NCBI RefSeq assembly: GCF_027923405.1 | Contig: NZ_BQYI01000001.1 | Span: 3,078,501 to 3,142,500, forward strand | Direction: 5' to 3' | From: Paenibacillus sp. YYML68 | GTDB lineage: Bacteria; Bacillota; Bacilli; Paenibacillales; NBRC-103111 | Length of the DNA: 64,000 nucleotides | Part shown: piece after piece, positions 18,626 to 27,495 of the stretch | Numbering within the stretch: position 1 is the first letter of the stretch | Layout: every line of letters begins with the position of its first letter | Program-made: the position numbers and the translations under genes | The notes under the pieces: model-generated | Database searches by the model: none | The model's input: the letters and a program-made list of their open reading frames with translations, nothing else | Told to the model about the DNA's origin: nothing

Positions 18626-19015
18626 TTATTTCACCCGATGCTGTGCATCCTCAGACTGCGGCTGCTCTTCCTCACGGAAGGCGACACCCTCAACCTTGAT
18701 GTTCACCTCTACGACCGACAAGCCCGTCATATTCTCGACCGCTTCCCGTACATTCTCCTGAAGACTGCGGCATACCTCTTGAATCTTGCTTCCAAAATGA
18801 ACAATAACCCGCAGGTCGATAGCCGCTTCAACTTGACCGACTTCGACAGAAACACCGCGCTGTACGTTCTTACCACTAAGGCGCTTCGCCAATCCTTCTG
18901 ATATACCACCCGACATGGCGGCGATCCCCGGCGTCTCCAGAGCAGCAAGACCTGCTATAGTTGCTACGACGTCATCTGAAATGCGGATTTGTCCTGTTTG
19001 AATTTCTTCGCTCAT
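18626..19015 (-). CDS. Asp23/Gls24 family envelope stress protein
   Basis: The start at 19015 has GGAG eight bases upstream and gives 129 residues. The sequence GQIRISDDVVATIAGLAALETPGIAAMSGG is the family hallmark, and the segment VSVEVGQVEAAIDLRVIVHFG follows. Family members (Asp23, AmaP partners, YqhY, YloU) form membrane-proximal assemblies or help balance lipid synthesis and envelope stress. Which paralogue this is cannot be settled. It stands alone downstream of ylaN on the same strand. Confidence 0.88.
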   Translation of the reverse strand: MSEEIQTGQIRISDDVVATIAGLAALETPGIAAMSGGISEGLAKRLSGKNVQRGVSVEVGQVEAAIDLRVIVHFGSKIQEVCRSLQENVREAVENMTGLSVVEVNIKVEGVAFREEEQPQSEDAQHRVK

Positions 19016-19174
19016 GAGGATCACTCCTTCAAGGGTTATACACTCTATTGTAATGTCTTCCTGCTTGGAAAGCAAATACAACCCGGACGCAGAATGACAT
19101 CGTTCGACAGCTTCGCCTAGGTCACGGAGTTCCATTGTGCTGATGAGTTGAGATTGACTCGTCCCCTCCAGTCT

Positions 19175-19220
19175 GCAAAATAAAAGGCAGCCTTCGCTCG
19201 AAGGCTACCCTTTATTTTGC
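19175..19220 (-). terminator. Terminator overlapping the end of ylaN
   Basis: Long, nearly perfect inverted repeat: GCAAAATAAAAGG (from 19175) and CCTTTATTTTGC (to 19220), with AGCCTTC/GAAGGCT inside. The ylaN stop (19205-19207) is in the stem. Confidence 0.85.
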
Positions 19221-19495
19221 AAGTCCAAGGCTTCGTAAAGCTGCGCCAAGTTCCGCTCCAGCTTCATCAAAATTTGCTTGCCGACCGACTCGGTCACGAG
19301 CTCCGCTCGAATGGCAAAATCAATTTCACGCGAAAGCCCGTATATTTGCGTATCTAAGACCTCTTCATACAGAGGACATTGGCGTGTGGTCAAATTTAAC
19401 ATCTGCACCTCGATCAGCTTCTCAATCTTATCCGCATCCTCCTGAAGAAGATGCAGCGCTTTCTGAGATAAGCTGAGCAGCATATCCGACGACAT
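19205..19495 (-). CDS. ylaN: YlaN (UPF0358), iron-related Fur-interacting protein
   Basis: This 96-residue helical protein matches Bacillus YlaN almost throughout: CPLYEEVLDTQIYGLSREID (39-58) is nearly identical. In Bacillus ylaN is next to ftsW and is needed for growth under low iron; the protein binds iron and interacts with the Fur repressor. Here it lies on the strand opposite ftsW with the Asp23 gene between. Note C39 as a possible metal contact, which is inference. The stop codon lies inside a strong terminator hairpin. Confidence 0.92.
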   Translation of the reverse strand: MSSDMLLSLSQKALHLLQEDADKIEKLIEVQMLNLTTRQCPLYEEVLDTQIYGLSREIDFAIRAELVTESVGKQILMKLERNLAQLYEALDLQNKG

Positions 19496-19647
19496 GGCGC
19501 TCCCCCCTGTAATCTACCGTTAGCTATTCATTGCCCGCAAGCCATTCGAATACAGCTTATCGCTCCCCCGACGCCTGCCAAGCGAGCTCTATGACGTAAT
19601 AGCTTTATATTAAGCTAAATCGCAGGATTACACAAGCCCAACGCACA

Positions 19648-19682
19648 TAAAAAAGGCATTCCCGCACTTAACGGAAATGCCT
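19648..19682 (-). terminator. Terminator of the HPr-like gene
   Basis: On the minus strand AGGCATT...AATGCCT (19654-19660 / 19676-19682) is followed by a T run at 19648-19653. Confidence 0.8.
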
Positions 19683-19693
19683 CATCTGCTGTC

Positions 19694-19942
19694 TTAGTCT
19701 TGAATGCTGTTGATTGCAAGACCGTGCTTCTCAAACACTTCGGCCATCGCCTGCTTCGCTTCGTCCGCATCCGGTCCATGAACGTGAAGGTCGTAGCTGC
19801 CTGTCGTCAGCAAAGTCGTAAACAGGCCGAGAATACTTTTCACATCGATGTACTTGTTCTCGAATTGGAGAACGATTGAGGATCTGAACTTGTTGGCAGT
19901 TTGCGAAATTTCTACGATTGCAGCATTGTTCGCGTTCGGCAT
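19694..19942 (-). CDS. HPr-family protein lacking the catalytic histidine (Crh-like)
   Basis: This 82-residue protein has the HPr fold pattern. The regulatory-serine region VKSILGLFTT (S36) aligns with Ser46 of HPr. The region that should contain the phosphocarrier GIHARP reads NKFRSS, so the position of His15 is a phenylalanine (F19) and the Arg/Pro are lost. It cannot carry phosphate in the PTS. It could act like Crh, a Ser-phosphorylated corepressor of CcpA that also lacks His15. CcpA and ptsI are in this window. The gene is monocistronic with its own terminator. Confidence 0.8.
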   Translation of the reverse strand: MPNANNAAIVEISQTANKFRSSIVLQFENKYIDVKSILGLFTTLLTTGSYDLHVHGPDADEAKQAMAEVFEKHGLAINSIQD

Positions 19943-20071
19943 GTTAATCCCTCCATTCGTCCATGGGACGAGTAAATAAATCGCTTTCTTTCATGATACA
20001 TTGGCAAAAGATAACATGCAACCATTTTTTCGACTATCCTGAAATAACCGGTGCTGCACATTCCGAAACGG

Positions 20072-21193
20072 TCAACCCTTCAGCCTCTCCGGATTGAGCC
20101 CCTCCAGCTCAGGTACGACGAACCTTCCGTCCTTACGGATCAGACGATCATCGAAGTAAATCTCCCCGCCGCCGAACTCTGGCCGCTGAATAAGCACGAG
20201 ATCCCAATGGACAGCAGATCGGTTGCCGTTATCCGCCTGCTCATACGCCTGCCCCGGTGTGAGGTGAAGACTGCCGTCAATCTTCTCGTCGAACAGTGTG
20301 TCCTTCATCGGGTAGGCGATGTACGGATTGAAGCCGAGGCTGAACTCGCCGATATAACGGGCCCCCTCGTCCGTATCGAGAATGTCATTCAGGCGCTGCG
20401 AGTCGTTGGCGGTCGCTTCTACGATACGGCCGTTCTCGAAGCGGAACGTAATCTGCTCGAAGGTGAAGCCGGAGCTGACCGAAGGTGTGTTATAGGCGAT
20501 GACGCCGTTCACGGAGTCGCGCACGGGAGCGGTGTATAGCTCACCGTCCGGCAAGTTGCGGCGGCCGCAGCACTTCACCGAGCCGATGCCCTTGATGGAG
20601 AACGTCAGGTCTGTCGCGCCCGGACCGACGATGCGTACACGATCCGTACGGTTCATGAGCTCCTGCAGCGGATTCATCGCCTCGGACATACGCGCATAGT
20701 CGAGATTACACACCTGGAAGTAGAAGTCCTCGAATCTTGCCGTGCTCATGCCGGCCAGCTGTGCCATCGAGGCGTTCGGGTAGCGAAGCACGACCCATCG
20801 CGTGCGCTTCACCCGCTCCTCCAGATGAACAGGCTTCTGGTACAGCTGCTTATACAGCTTCATCCGATCGTCAGGCACGTCGGACAGCTCGCTCGCATTA
20901 TCCCCGGATCGTATGGCCACATAGCAATCCATTGCCTTCATACGGGCAAGATCGAGCTCTGCCCATCGCTCCACCTGCTCCTGTGTCGCCCCGCTCAGCA
21001 CGGAAGCAAGCACACAAGGATCGCGCAGCTCGACGAACGGATAGCCGCCGCGCGCGTAGACCTCGTCGACGAGACAACGGACCATTTCTCGCTCCGAGCC
21101 GATCATCTCGATCATGACGCTCTCGCCCGGCTGTACGTCGAGGGAATATTGGACGATGTTGCAGGCCAGCTTCTCAAGTCGTGAATCATTCAT
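20072..21193 (-). CDS. M29-family aminopeptidase (AmpS/PepS)
   Basis: The start at 21193, eight bases after AAAGGAGA, gives 373 residues. The protein matches the thermophilic-type metalloaminopeptidase family M29: N-terminal LACNIVQYSLDVQPGESVMIE, central IVGPGATDLTFSIKG (about 210), GEVYT-like GELYTAP, and late VHWDLV. It removes N-terminal amino acids from peptides in the cytoplasm using a two-metal site. The upstream in-frame extension to 21304 lacks a ribosome binding site and is rejected. It is a single-gene unit. Confidence 0.9.
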   Translation of the reverse strand: MNDSRLEKLACNIVQYSLDVQPGESVMIEMIGSEREMVRCLVDEVYARGGYPFVELRDPCVLASVLSGATQEQVERWAELDLARMKAMDCYVAIRSGDNASELSDVPDDRMKLYKQLYQKPVHLEERVKRTRWVVLRYPNASMAQLAGMSTARFEDFYFQVCNLDYARMSEAMNPLQELMNRTDRVRIVGPGATDLTFSIKGIGSVKCCGRRNLPDGELYTAPVRDSVNGVIAYNTPSVSSGFTFEQITFRFENGRIVEATANDSQRLNDILDTDEGARYIGEFSLGFNPYIAYPMKDTLFDEKIDGSLHLTPGQAYEQADNGNRSAVHWDLVLIQRPEFGGGEIYFDDRLIRKDGRFVVPELEGLNPERLKG

Positions 21194-21308
21194 CGTTATC
21201 GTCTCCTTTTTGACAGCCGACATGCGGCAATTTTCGTTTTCATTTATTGTAGCAAACTGCAGCCGCCCTGCAAAAGCACTCTCGCAGGAAATCACTTGAT
21301 GCAATCAC

Positions 21309-21336
21309 TTGACACACCCCTTGTTCATCTTATAGA
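21309..21336 (+). promoter_or_regulatory. Strong sigma-A promoter of rpsD
   Basis: Perfect TTGACA (21309-21314), a 16-bp spacer and TATAGA (21331-21336). The start codon is about 210 bases downstream of the predicted transcript start. Confidence 0.75.
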
Positions 21337-21342
21337 ATTAGA

Positions 21343-21550
21343 AGTCGAGAATAAGCATTATCGCCATAGCGGCGGTTGTGCTTACAGGTGGAAGACGGTG
21401 TCACCCTCTATTAGATTTTGTTGCCGATAAGGACCGCGGCTGGTTCTTCCTGTCGGTTGCTTTCCTAGCTGGAAGCCATAAGCAAAGTCGGGCGCTTTCT
21501 CCACACGTTGCAGTACCACACCCATTCTATTTTAACGACAAAGGAGCCCA
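21343..21550 (+). promoter_or_regulatory. Long rpsD leader, candidate S4 autoregulatory RNA
   Basis: About 210 bases lie between the promoter and rpsD with no ORF. In Firmicutes ribosomal protein S4 represses its own mRNA by binding a structured leader. Position, length and the GC-rich paired segments (for example 21437-21475) fit this. I could not derive the pseudoknot by eye, so the assignment rests on context. Confidence 0.45.
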
Positions 21551-21556
21551 TCATAC

Positions 21557-22156
21557 ATGGCACGTTACACAGGTCCTAAATTTAAATTGAGCCGCCGCCT
21601 CGGCATTTCCCTGAGCGGTACTGGCAAAGAATTGAAACGTCCTTTCCCTCCAGGTCAGCATGGCCCGGGTCAACGCAAGAAGCTGTCCGGCTACGGTGTA
21701 CAGCTTCAGGAGAAGCAGAAGCTTCGCCATATGTACGGCTTGAACGAGAAGCAGTTCCGCAACCTGTTCGACAAAGCTTCCAAGCTGCAAGGTATCGCGG
21801 GTGAGAACTTCATGTTCCTGCTTGAGAGCCGTCTGGACAACCTCGTATACCGTCTTGGTCTGTCCAACTCCCGTGCAGGCGCGCGTCAGCTCGTCGCTCA
21901 CGGTCACGTTACAATCAACGGCAAGAAGGTTGACATTCCTTCTTACCTCGTAAGCATCGGCGACATCATCGGTCTTCGTGAAAGAAGCCGCAGCCTGTCC
22001 GCTGTCAAGGAAGCACTGGCGAACCGCCACCACATTCCGTCCTACGTTGAATTCAACGAGAGCGCAATGGAAGGCAAGTTCGTTCGTCTGCCAGAGCGTG
22101 CTGAGCTGTCCCAAGACATCGATGAGAAGCAAATCGTCGAGTTCTACAGCCGTTAA
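21557..22156 (+). CDS. rpsD: 30S ribosomal protein S4
   Basis: This 199-residue protein is the primary 16S rRNA-binding protein S4. Clear features are the N-terminal [16 protein letters not shown] and [16 protein letters not shown], and the S4 RNA-binding domain (about 90-155) with [20 protein letters not shown] and [16 protein letters not shown]. It has the C- (non-zinc) form without the N-terminal cysteines. As in Bacillus, rpsD lies beside tyrS and is convergent with it. A strong promoter and long leader precede it and a terminator follows. Confidence 0.98.
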   Translation: MARYTGPKFKLSRRLGISLSGTGKELKRPFPPGQHGPGQRKKLSGYGVQLQEKQKLRHMYGLNEKQFRNLFDKASKLQGIAGENFMFLLESRLDNLVYRLGLSNSRAGARQLVAHGHVTINGKKVDIPSYLVSIGDIIGLRERSRSLSAVKEALANRHHIPSYVEFNESAMEGKFVRLPERAELSQDIDEKQIVEFYSR

Positions 22157-22164
22157 TATCGAAG

Positions 22165-22195
22165 AACCGTTCCCGACTCGGGAACGGTTTTTTTT
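22165..22195 (+). terminator. Terminator of rpsD
   Basis: Stem AACCGTTCCCGA / TCGGGAACGGTT (22165-22189) followed by eight T. Confidence 0.92.
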
Positions 22196-22350
22196 GTGGA
22201 TGGATCGATGCTGGATGCCAAGCTGGCAAAACCAATAAGCCTTCCGTAACACCTGCTCTCGCGAGGTGCCGGGAAGGCTTATTGTCGTTGCTTCGGCCTA
22301 CCAACCTTCAGACCGACGCCTGATGTTGTTCATCCGAGTTCAACGGATGA

Positions 22351-23610
22351 TTAGCCGAGCTTAATACGGGCGAACTTCCGCTTGCCTACCTGCACAATAT
22401 CACCGTCCGCGAGCGTTAGCTCGGCATTCGGATCATCGACCTTCTCCTCGTTCACCTTCATCGCTCCCTGCTGTACGCTGCGGCGCGCCTCGCTGCCAGA
22501 TGCTTGCAGTCCGAGCGTAACTAGCAGCTTCGCGGCGCGAATGGTGCCGTTCTCAAGAGCGTCCAGAGGAAGCACGACCTCCTCGATATCAGTCGGGAGC
22601 GCACGCTGCTGGAACACCGTCACGAAGTGCTGCTGCGCCTCCTCGGCCGCCTGCTCACCGTGATACATACGCACGAACGTGTACGCCAGACGCATTTTCG
22701 CATCGCGGGGATGAACAGTTCCGTCCTCGATGCCGCTGCGCAGCTGCGCAAGCTCATCATTGCTCAAGTCCGTAGCCAGCTCATAATACTTGAGCATCAG
22801 CTCGTCCGGAACGGACATCGACTTGCCGTATATTTCGTTCGGTGCCTCGTCGATACCGATGTAGTTGCCCAGACTCTTCGACATCTTGTTGACGCCGTCC
22901 AGTCCCTCCAGCAGCGGGTTCATGATGGCGACCTGCGTCGGAACACCGTATTCCTTCTGGAGCGTGCGGCCCATCAGCAGGTTGAACTTCTGGTCGGTGC
23001 CTCCGAGCTCAATGTCGCTCTTCAGTGCGACCGAATCGTAACCCTGCATGAGCGGGTAGAAAAATTCGTGGATATGAATCGGCAGTCCCGAGCCGTAACG
23101 CTTCGAGAAGTCGTCACGCTCCAGCATGCGAGCAACCGTAACCTTCGCCGACAGTTGTACGACGTCAGCGAACGTCATCGGGCCGAGCCATTGCGAGTTG
23201 AAGTATAGCTCTGTTTTGCTCTCGTCCAAAATTTTGTAAATCTGCTTCTGGTACGTCTCGGCGTTGCGCTTCACATCGTCCTCGGTCAGCTGCTTACGCG
23301 TCTCCGACTTGCCTGTCGGATCACCAATGCGGCCCGTGAAGTCGCCAATGATCAGCTGAACCTGATGGCCAAGCTCCTGAAATTGACGCAGCTTATGAAG
23401 CACGACCGTATGACCGACATGAATGTCTGGTGCGGACGGGTCAAGCCCGAGCTTCACCTTCAGCGGCGTGCCTGTTGCGACGGAGTCGATCACCTTCTGC
23501 CGAAGCTCGTCCTCCGGTACGATCTCAATGACGCCGCGCCGGATCGTCTCCAGCTGACGGTTTACTTCCTCCTGCTGCTGTACGGTAAGCTGTTCCCATT
23601 TGGTTTCCAT
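22351..23610 (-). CDS. tyrS: Tyrosyl-tRNA synthetase
   Basis: This 419-residue class I synthetase charges tRNA-Tyr. The HIGH motif is the HVGH form (64-67, within LDPSAPDIHVGHTVVL) and the KMSKS motif is intact near residue 243 (GVNKMSKSLGNY). The C-terminal S4-like tRNA-binding domain occupies about 350-419. The GLDPSAPDIH context is that of the TyrZ-type branch rather than classical Bacillus TyrS, so this may be a tyrZ-class enzyme at the tyrS locus. Expression is controlled by the upstream tyrosine T-box. Confidence 0.96.
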   Translation of the reverse strand: METKWEQLTVQQQEEVNRQLETIRRGVIEIVPEDELRQKVIDSVATGTPLKVKLGLDPSAPDIHVGHTVVLHKLRQFQELGHQVQLIIGDFTGRIGDPTGKSETRKQLTEDDVKRNAETYQKQIYKILDESKTELYFNSQWLGPMTFADVVQLSAKVTVARMLERDDFSKRYGSGLPIHIHEFFYPLMQGYDSVALKSDIELGGTDQKFNLLMGRTLQKEYGVPTQVAIMNPLLEGLDGVNKMSKSLGNYIGIDEAPNEIYGKSMSVPDELMLKYYELATDLSNDELAQLRSGIEDGTVHPRDAKMRLAYTFVRMYHGEQAAEEAQQHFVTVFQQRALPTDIEEVVLPLDALENGTIRAAKLLVTLGLQASGSEARRSVQQGAMKVNEEKVDDPNAELTLADGDIVQVGKRKFARIKLG

Positions 23611-23654
23611 TCCTTATTCCTCCTCCTATGATATAGCGGGTGTACACGCCCTAC

Positions 23655-23992
23655 ATGACAAAAAAAGCCCTCTCATCCACAAAGGGACGAGAAGGCTATG
23701 CTCGCGGTACCACCCTAATTAAAGCCGGTCCACATGGGACGGCTCTCACTCACATCGATAACGGGAACAACCCGATCGGAAGCTACTGAAACTGCGCTCT
23801 GGCTTAAGCCGTGCGCCTTCGTTCCCCTCCGCTGCTCCGGACTGTAATTCGAGACAAGCTCAGCACCGGTTCACACCTCCCACCGACTCTCTGCAAGCTG
23901 CATGCGTTGACTCTACTGCGCGTCCATCGTAGCATTTCACGTATTCGTCCTACCAGCCGCATCAAGCTCGAACGATATGCCGAGGATGCGCT
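23655..23992 (-). ncRNA. T-box leader (tRNA-Tyr sensing) of tyrS
   Basis: Read on the minus strand, the leader has the stem I apical motif (GCAGAGAGTCGGTGG, 23880-23894) and the specifier-loop context GAATTAC, with the tyrosine codon TAC at 23846-23844. It also has the canonical T-box AATTAGGGTGGTACCGCG (23720-23703) and a terminator hairpin with a seven-T run (about 23660-23697). Uncharged tRNA-Tyr should pair with the specifier and T-box and let transcription read through into tyrS. Confidence 0.93.
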
Positions 23993-23998
23993 CGTCTC

Positions 23999-24028
23999 AT
24001 TTAACCACAATGCTGCTTCGATTGTCAA
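23999..24028 (-). promoter_or_regulatory. Probable promoter of the tyrS T-box transcript
   Basis: On the minus strand TTGACA (24028-24023), an 18-bp spacer and TTAAAT (24004-23999). This places the RNA start near 23992, giving a leader of usual T-box length. Confidence 0.5.
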
Positions 24029-24119
24029 ACGTTGTCTGCTCATAGCGACGGTCTCCCGCCCTACCAGCTCCTGCCGCACAGCAGGAGTGTCGAAGCATGT
24101 CCAGCTTGACGCATTGTGC

Positions 24120-24125
24120 TATAAT
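24120..24125 (+). promoter_or_regulatory. Extended -10 of the class A PBP gene
   Basis: TGCTATAAT, a perfect TATAAT with the TG extension, 40 bases upstream of the start. There is no good -35. Confidence 0.5.
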
Positions 24126-24164
24126 AGTTAGGAATGTTTAGCCAATCAGGAGGAACCTGTTTAC

Positions 24165-27100
24165 ATGGACATGGATCATAAGGATAACTCAACCAAGCAA
24201 AGCAGCACTCATAAGAGAAGCTCCAAGGCTAGCAAGGCAAAAAAAATAGCGCTGCAAATCGGTAAGTATACGCTTATTACGTTCAAATGGCTGTTCATTA
24301 TCGGCATCATCTGCGGCTTTCTCGCAGGCGGAGCTGCGTTCGGCTATGTGACCGCCCTTGTGAAGGACGATCCGATCCGCGACAAGGAGACGATGCTGAA
24401 GCAGATGAACGAGGATGCGCTGACCGGCTTCGTCTATTTCCGCGATCATACGATTGTCGGACAGCTACGCACCGAGGAGGACCGGCGTCTGGCTGGACTT
24501 AGCGATATTCCTCAGGTCGTGCTCGACGCCGTATTCGCCATCGAGGATAACAATTTCTACAACCATCCCGGTATCGACTTCAAGGGTACGGCACGTGCCG
24601 TTGTGCAGAAGGTGCTCAACCAGGATGTGCAGACTGGCGGCAGCACGATTACGCAGCAGCTGGCAAGACGCGTATTCCTGTCGCTGGAGAAGGCGGACAG
24701 CCGTAAGGCGAAGGAGATCTTCCTGTCGCTGCGTCTCGAGCGTATGATGTCGAAGGACGAAATTTTGCTTGCCTATCTCAACAAAATTCCGTACGGCAAC
24801 GGCTCATCCGGCTACAACGTATACGGCATCAAGGCGGCAGCCAAAGGCATCTTCAATATCGAGGACTTGAGCCAAATTAATCTAGCTCAAGCGGCTTACC
24901 TCGCCGGCCTGCCGCAGCTGCCAAGCAATTACTCCGCGTTCAGCAGCAAGGGTGAATTCGACGGAGCCGCCTTCAAGCGGGCGGTCACGCGTCAACAGCT
25001 CGTGCTGCGCCGCATGCTGGAGGAAGGTAAAATTACGTCGCTGCAATACGAGGAAGCGCTGCAGTTCGATCTGAAGAGCACGCTCGCCGAGCGGGTCAAG
25101 AAAGCATACTCTACCTATCCATACTTGATGATCGAGGTGGAGAAGGAAGCCGCCAAGGCGCTGCTGAAGGTGGAGAATCCGGAGCTCGATCCACAGAAGC
25201 ACGCCGATACATATGCTGAGGCGCTGAAGAGCATGCAGTCGAAGCTGAGCCGGGGCGGCTACCATGTGCACACGACGATCGACAAGGACATTTACGAGTC
25301 GATGCGCGCGATTGCACAGGAGCCTAAGAACTTCACAGCCGACGATAAGGTCAAAGGGGTCGAGCAGGTCGGCGCCGTCATGATCGAGAACAAGACCGGA
25401 GCCATACTCGGCATGCTGGAGGGACGCGACTTCTTCAAGGAGCAGCTGAACCATGCCACACAGGCGTTCCGCCAGCCGGGCTCCACGATGAAGCCGATCG
25501 CCGCCTTCCTCCCTGCTCTCGAGAAGGGCGCGATCCAGCCAGCCTCTGTCATTGATGACGTCCCGCTGCTGCTGAAGGACGGCACGAAGGTCGGCTACCA
25601 CATTCCAGAGAACTGGGATGACGGCTACCACGGCCTCGTCACCGCCCGACATGCGCTGAACCAGTCGTACAATATCCCTGCGATCAAGCTGTTCACCGAG
25701 ACGGTCGGCATTAAGGAGGCTTGGCTATTTGCTAACTCCGTAGGCATCAAGTCAGTTACGGAAGCCGATTACGTCGCCCAGACGGGCGTCATCGGCGGCT
25801 TGAAGTACGGAGTGACGGTGAAGGAGCTGACGAATGCGTATGCCACCATCGGCAACAAGGGCGTGTACAACGAGGCGTACTTGATCTCCAAGATTACCGA
25901 TTCGAACGGCAACGTCGTGTACGAGCATCAGCTGAAGCCGAAGACGGCATTCTCGGAGGAAACCGCATACCTCATGACCGATATGATGCGAACCGTCATT
26001 ACGTCCGGTACGGCGACAGACTTGATGACTAAGTATAAGCATTATGGCAAAATCCCGATTGTCGGCAAAACAGGCTCGACCCAGGACGACGCAGATGCCT
26101 GGTTCATGGGCTATACGCCCGATGTGACGCTTGGCGTCTGGGCTGGCTATGAGCTGCAAATTCATAAGCTAAGTAAGAACACTGGCGGTACGAATCGCGC
26201 GAAGAACGTGTGGGCGATGGCGCTGAACGCCGCCATTGAGAAGCATCCAGAGCTGTTCCCGACCAAGGGGTTCACGAAGCCAGCGAACATCGTCGAGATG
26301 ACCGTCTCGAGTCTATCAGGTAAGCTCCCGAGTGAGTCGATCACGGCAGCCGGCAAGCTGACGACGGACATTTTCAACAAAAAGTACATTCCTACCGAGG
26401 AAGACAACGTTCTGGTCAAGCTGCCGATTATCAGCTATAACGGACTGAACTACATCGCACAAGAAGCGACGCCGAGTGACTTCGTTCAGGAGAAGACGGT
26501 CATCCGGCGGGAACAATCGCTGAACACCATCCTGCAGGAAATTATGGCGATCATGGACCGCATGCCGCCAGAGCGTAAGCGCAGTGTTGACTTCTACAAG
26601 CCGAGGGACTTCGAGGAGGACGCCCCTTCCGAGACGGACCCGAGAGTGGACGACGGCGAAGCGCCGAACGCACCGACGACCGTCGTTGCCACCCATTCAG
26701 GTAGCACCAGCGTTATCACATTCCAAGCAGCGACGAATCCGGACATCGTCGGTTATCGACTGTATCGCTCCGTCAGCAACGGCGAATTCCGTCAGGTGAC
26801 CGGCAAGGTCGTTCTTGCGGGCGCCGAGACGAAATTCACGGATGAAGTGCCGAGCGGCTTCCATGGCTATTACGTCACCTCTGTTGATGTAGCGGGCCGC
26901 GAATCGGCTCCGAGCAAGGCCGCGTATACAGATGGAACGGCGATGGACCTTCTGTTCTTCGGTGCGGACAGTGAGCAGGATGGCAACCCACAGACGGGAG
27001 GCGCATCGAGCGATGAGACGCTGGACGACCTGCAGCTCATACCGGGCGCGCCAACTACACCAACTGCGCCTAGCATGAAGCCGAAGACGGATCAGCCAGC

Positions 27101-27401
27101 GGCCAAGGAGCAACCAGCGGCCAAGGCACCGCCAGCCTCACCTACCGGGCTGACAGGCAAGTCAACCGGAGGCGGAGGCGTCGAGCTGTCCTGGAAGGCC
27201 AGCTCGACAACCGAGAAGGTGACGAGCTACACCGTCTACTTCAGCGAGAAGGCGGACGGTACGTTCACGAAGATCGGCTCGGTGAAGGGCGCGACGAAGT
27301 TCCGCTACTATGCGGTGTCGTTCGACGGCTACTACCGGATTACCGCCGTGAACGAGCACGGTGAATCGAAGCCTTCTGTGGCCATTCATTATGTGAAATA
27401 A
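24165..27401 (+). CDS. Class A penicillin-binding protein with C-terminal fibronectin III domains
   Basis: This 1078-residue bifunctional peptidoglycan synthase has a Lys/Ser-rich cytoplasmic tail and one membrane segment (about 34-60). The glycosyltransferase domain has catalytic E127 in AIEDNNFYNHPGID. The transpeptidase has S440-x-x-K443 (PGSTMKP), S501-Y-N503 and K635-T-G-S638. After residue about 820 two fibronectin III-like domains follow (about 823-910 and 985-1078), joined by a Pro/Ala-rich linker. This resembles Bacillus PonA, which also carries a C-terminal FN3-like tail. The ribosome binding site is AGGAGG. The gene sits between tyrS and acsA, which are adjacent in Bacillus. Confidence 0.95.
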   Translation: MDMDHKDNSTKQSSTHKRSSKASKAKKIALQIGKYTLITFKWLFIIGIICGFLAGGAAFGYVTALVKDDPIRDKETMLKQMNEDALTGFVYFRDHTIVGQLRTEEDRRLAGLSDIPQVVLDAVFAIEDNNFYNHPGIDFKGTARAVVQKVLNQDVQTGGSTITQQLARRVFLSLEKADSRKAKEIFLSLRLERMMSKDEILLAYLNKIPYGNGSSGYNVYGIKAAAKGIFNIEDLSQINLAQAAYLAGLPQLPSNYSAFSSKGEFDGAAFKRAVTRQQLVLRRMLEEGKITSLQYEEALQFDLKSTLAERVKKAYSTYPYLMIEVEKEAAKALLKVENPELDPQKHADTYAEALKSMQSKLSRGGYHVHTTIDKDIYESMRAIAQEPKNFTADDKVKGVEQVGAVMIENKTGAILGMLEGRDFFKEQLNHATQAFRQPGSTMKPIAAFLPALEKGAIQPASVIDDVPLLLKDGTKVGYHIPENWDDGYHGLVTARHALNQSYNIPAIKLFTETVGIKEAWLFANSVGIKSVTEADYVAQTGVIGGLKYGVTVKELTNAYATIGNKGVYNEAYLISKITDSNGNVVYEHQLKPKTAFSEETAYLMTDMMRTVITSGTATDLMTKYKHYGKIPIVGKTGSTQDDADAWFMGYTPDVTLGVWAGYELQIHKLSKNTGGTNRAKNVWAMALNAAIEKHPELFPTKGFTKPANIVEMTVSSLSGKLPSESITAAGKLTTDIFNKKYIPTEEDNVLVKLPIISYNGLNYIAQEATPSDFVQEKTVIRREQSLNTILQEIMAIMDRMPPERKRSVDFYKPRDFEEDAPSETDPRVDDGEAPNAPTTVVATHSGSTSVITFQAATNPDIVGYRLYRSVSNGEFRQVTGKVVLAGAETKFTDEVPSGFHGYYVTSVDVAGRESAPSKAAYTDGTAMDLLFFGADSEQDGNPQTGGASSDETLDDLQLIPGAPTTPTAPSMKPKTDQPAAKEQPAAKAPPASPTGLTGKSTGGGGVELSWKASSTTEKVTSYTVYFSEKADGTFTKIGSVKGATKFRYYAVSFDGYYRITAVNEHGESKPSVAIHYVK

Positions 27402-27495
27402 GCTGAAAAGGCCTTACCGCTCCCTCTAGGAGCCGGTAAGGCCTCTTTAATCTTACTCATATATGCTTAATCGCTGCTGCTCAGAGCTTCAAAGC

